Positions 7,025 to 8,560 of a stretch of DNA of 8,560 bases are shown piece after piece; position 1 is the stretch's first letter, and every line of letters begins with the position of its first letter. The stretch is from Gammaproteobacteria bacterium (GTDB taxonomy: Bacteria; Pseudomonadota; Gammaproteobacteria; JALTLT01). Below the pieces are notes generated by a model, which was given only the letters and a program-made list of their open reading frames with translations, ran no database searches and was not told where the DNA came from. Position numbers and translations under genes: made by a program. The stretch spans positions 1 through 8,560 of the forward strand of contig JALTLT010000006.1 of the NCBI GenBank assembly GCA_027001815.1. Direction: 5' to 3'.

Positions 7025-7197
7025 GTTGTCGTAGGCGCTTCGTGAGCCTTTCCGCTCCACGGAGAGCGGGTGAAGGGCGGGTGCCTACCGAAACCAGGCC
7101 TTACTGACACTCCCCTGCGGTTGTCACGTCGGCATGATCCCGTGTCGGCCGTATTCTTCCGGTTCATCACCCTGCGTGAGCCGCAGCCGCCGGCACT
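7025..7197 (-). other. Long 5' leader of the chemoreceptor gene
   Basis: Together with the RBS and the 5' hairpin this forms an untranslated leader of about 210 nt if the sigma-28-type promoter at 7254-7228 is used. I see no convincing ORF in it and no match to a riboswitch class I could defend. A stretch CACGCAGGGTG (minus strand) is only faintly reminiscent of a GEMM-type element. Confidence 0.4.
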
Positions 7198-7218
7198 GGA
7201 ATCCACTGGGCGGATTCC
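7198..7218 (-). promoter_or_regulatory. Hairpin/palindrome at the predicted chemoreceptor transcript 5' end
   Basis: GGAATCC (7198-7204) and GGATTCC (7212-7218) form a 7-bp perfect stem with a 7-base loop. With transcription starting about 7 bases past the -10 element (near 7220), this hairpin would occupy the extreme 5' end of the mRNA. There it could protect the 5' end or act as an operator. The loop also creates a direct repeat, CACTGG at 7194-7199 and 7204-7209 (10-base period). Structure seen; function inferred. Confidence 0.4.
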
Positions 7219-7227
7219 TCTCGAGAA

Positions 7228-7254
7228 CTATCGGCCGGGACCGATGTTCCTTTA
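7228..7254 (-). promoter_or_regulatory. Sigma-28 (FliA)-type promoter of the chemoreceptor gene
   Basis: On the minus strand, TAAA (7254-7251) is followed after 15 bases by GCCGATAG (7235-7228). The established sigma-28 consensus is TAAAGTTT-N11-GCCGATAA. Here the -10 matches 7 of 8, the TAAA core matches 4 of 4, and the spacing is exactly that of the consensus. It points towards the chemoreceptor start about 219 bases downstream. Chemoreceptor genes, aer included, are typical members of the FliA regulon, so sequence and context agree. Confidence 0.72.
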
Positions 7255-7301
7255 CCGGACACCATCCGCCCCCCGCGGCCTGCCGGATGCCCGATCGAAG
7301 G

Positions 7302-7466
7302 GGCGGAGTGACCTTCAGCTTGAAGTCCGACAGCCTGTGCCGCGGTGCAAGGATGCACCGCCGTTTTCAATGACGGCAAGTCATTGAAAACGTGAGGAAG
7401 CCGGAAATCGCATTTTCGGCTTCCGGCGTTGAAAAAGGCCAGGACGGCCTTTTTCAACATCCTGCT
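7302..7466 (-). repeat. Structured interspersed repeat, copy C (inverted, internal 39-base deletion form)
   Basis: Read on the minus strand this copy starts at 7466 with AGCAGGATGTTGAAAAA and carries hairpins H1 to H4 of copy B with 133 of 136 bases identical. The three differences fall in the H2-H3 spacer, the H3 loop and the H4 loop. After CACAGGCTG it jumps directly to TCGGACTTCAAGCTGAAGG, the start of the second module. It thus lacks exactly the 39 bases (5221-5259 in B) that hold the rest of H5 and the right terminal repeat. It lies between the beta-propeller gene and the chemoreceptor promoter, where its hairpins could end the upstream transcript. Confidence 0.85.
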
Positions 7467-7523
7467 GGAGAGAGGTGAAGGGATTGCGCGGGGCCGGATG
7501 CGGCGTCCCGCCTCCCTCGGCGA

Positions 7524-7623
7524 TGAATCGGGAGATGCCCTGGCGCCCGCAATGGGAAGAGACAGCGGAGCCTCTTCACCCGAGAAACCACTCGGAGAAG
7601 AGAATGTTCAGGGCATCGATTCA
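7524..7623. repeat. Imperfect long-range inverted repeat with nested small hairpins
   Basis: TGAATCG-GGAG-ATGCCCTG (7524-7542) is the inverted counterpart of CAGGGCATCGATTCA (7609-7623), a 15-bp match interrupted by a 4-base insertion in the left arm. Between the arms are two smaller hairpins: GAAGAG/CTCTTC (7556-7561 with 7572-7577) and CCGAG/CTCGG (7580-7584 with 7591-7595). It lies downstream of the beta-propeller gene's stop. It could be a structured 3' end, a decayed palindromic element or chance. The 7624-7796 stretch beyond it holds nothing I can support. Confidence 0.4.
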
Positions 7624-7796
7624 GCGTCCGGAAGGCGAGCCGGCGTTCTCGTCGCGGAGAGGGGCTCACCTGCCGCTTGCGGGGGGCGACAGGGATCGCG
7701 AGAGGTGCCGGGCAGGGCGGCCCATGGGGAGGGATCGCGGGGGGTGGGTTCCCGGCCCGCCCCATGAGCGGAGTTTCCCTCGTGCGCCGGTGGTTC

Positions 7797-8560
7797 CTAT
7801 CTGTCCCGGCGCGAGAAGTAGACGTCGTTGACGCCCTGGGTCAATCCCTGCCATGCGACGTAGACGTTCTGCATATCGTCGATGGTCACGGTGGGGAAGA
7901 ACTCGAAATCGTTCTGCCGGCTGTCGGAAACCCGGAAGTTCCGGAAAGTCCGTCCGCCGTCCCGGCTGATGCCGAGATAGATGTCGTAGTTGCTCCGGAA
8001 CTGCAGCCAGACGGGGAGCTTGTAGCGAGGAGGCGTCACCCAGTGGGAGTTGCGTGAATCGGCCCACACCACCACCACGTCACCCTGGGTGTTGACGGAG
8101 AGTCCGGGGTTCAGGTTCCCCACGTAGGGACCGGTGGTATCGTCCACGCGGGCGCTCTTCCACGTCGCTCCGCCATCGTTGCTCCGGGCGACGTTGATGT
8201 CGTAGACGTCTCCATGGGTGAAGGCGATATAGATATTGCCTGCGCCGTCCACTCCCAGCGACGGATGCATCTCGAAGTTGCCTCCCTTGAAGTCGCTGGT
8301 CACCCAGACGCTGGGCTGCCAGGTGTCCCCGGCATCCGTGCTCCTGGCGAAGAAGATGTCGGGGTTCCCCCGCCGCAGGTCCGTCCAGGAGAGGTAGACG
8401 TTGCCCGCGTCATCGACTTTCATGCTCGGGGTACGCTGGGCGCCGGTTTCGACCGTCACCTGGGTGGCGACCAGGGGATTGGGATCGACCTGCCGTTTCC
8501 GGGTCCAGGTGAGGCCGCCATCGAGACTCTTCGAGAAATGGATCCGGGGAGGTGTCGATC
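7797..8560 (-). CDS. Asp-box (BNR/sialidase-like) beta-propeller protein, C-terminal fragment (5' end outside window)
   Basis: The frame is open from the right edge to the TAG at 7799-7797, giving 253 C-terminal residues. Four Asp-boxes (S-x-D-x-G-x-T-W/F) are visible: SLDGGLTW (11-18), STDAGDTW (73-80), SNDGGATW (126-133) and SRDGGRTF (198-205). Each is accompanied by blade strands such as AGNVYLSW (51-58), AGNIYIAF (106-113) and QNVYVAW (230-236). Spacing of 53-72 residues per blade is normal for a sialidase-fold propeller. Family tools often label such proteins exo-alpha-sialidase. However, Asp-boxes are structural, and no catalytic Arg triad or Tyr/Glu pair can be assigned in this fragment, so enzymatic activity is not claimed. 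The N-terminus, where a signal peptide would sit, is missing. Most Asp-box proteins are secreted or periplasmic. The GTG at 8459 is not the start, since an Asp-box lies upstream of it in frame. Confidence 0.85.
   Translation of the reverse strand, partial: STPPRIHFSKSLDGGLTWTRKRQVDPNPLVATQVTVETGAQRTPSMKVDDAGNVYLSWTDLRRGNPDIFFARSTDAGDTWQPSVWVTSDFKGGNFEMHPSLGVDGAGNIYIAFTHGDVYDINVARSNDGGATWKSARVDDTTGPYVGNLNPGLSVNTQGDVVVVWADSRNSHWVTPPRYKLPVWLQFRSNYDIYLGISRDGGRTFRNFRVSDSRQNDFEFFPTVTIDDMQNVYVAWQGLTQGVNDVYFSRRDR

Noticed and set aside
5582..7045. Long plus-strand ORF (487 codons) opposite the chemoreceptor gene
   Set aside because: It is a mirror of the strongly conserved chemoreceptor frame, with composition typical of an antisense shadow.
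7130..7190. Possible GEMM (cyclic-di-GMP) riboswitch in the chemoreceptor leader
   Set aside because: CACGCAGGG is suggestive, but the second conserved helix and the tetraloop/receptor could not be found.
7475..7831. Plus-strand ORF of 118 codons in the gap after repeat C
   Set aside because: It is rich in Arg/Gly/Pro with no motif, overlaps the end of the propeller gene on the other strand, and has no convincing start context beyond a weak purine stretch.

Overview
The window is GC-rich, densely coded DNA from what looks like a free-living, motile gammaproteobacterium. The pointers are the C-terminal part of an HrpB-type helicase, an Aer-like chemoreceptor behind a sigma-28-type promoter, a MacB-like efflux operon, and intergenic spaces carrying palindromic repeats. 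No ribosomal or other marker gene is present, so no genus is proposed.

Layout. The left edge (1-502, + strand) is the 3' end of hrpB. It converges on a four-gene minus-strand operon (4967 down to 672). In transcription order this encodes a periplasmic adaptor (HlyD/MFP family), an ABC ATPase and two paralogous MacB/FtsX-type permeases. Together they form a tripartite export pump whose outer-membrane channel must be encoded elsewhere. Next comes a minus-strand chemoreceptor gene (7009-5420) with an N-terminal PAS domain like that of the redox/aerotaxis sensor Aer. It is followed by a 787-base non-coding stretch and then by the C-terminal part of a minus-strand Asp-box (BNR/sialidase-like) beta-propeller protein that runs off the right edge.

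The most striking content is non-coding. A highly structured interspersed repeat occurs three times in 8.5 kb, always between genes: copy A (568-643, truncated), copy B (5084-5251, complete) and copy C (7302-7466, inverted). The complete copy is about 168 bp, has 18-bp imperfect terminal inverted repeats, and reads as five consecutive hairpins. Copies B and C differ at only three positions in their shared 136 bp, all outside the stems. Several changes in A either strengthen a stem or keep it as a G-T (G-U) wobble. B is directly followed by a second inverted-repeat module (5257-5342). C joins the first four hairpins of module 1 directly to the start of module 2, lacking exactly 39 bases. This resembles ERIC/REP/MITE-type mobile palindromic elements. 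No transposase is present in the window, and whether the family is already catalogued cannot be judged from here.

The chemoreceptor region carries a good match to a flagellar sigma-28 promoter (7254-7228, minus strand, correct spacing). It is followed by a hairpin at the predicted 5' end of the transcript and a leader of about 210 nt.
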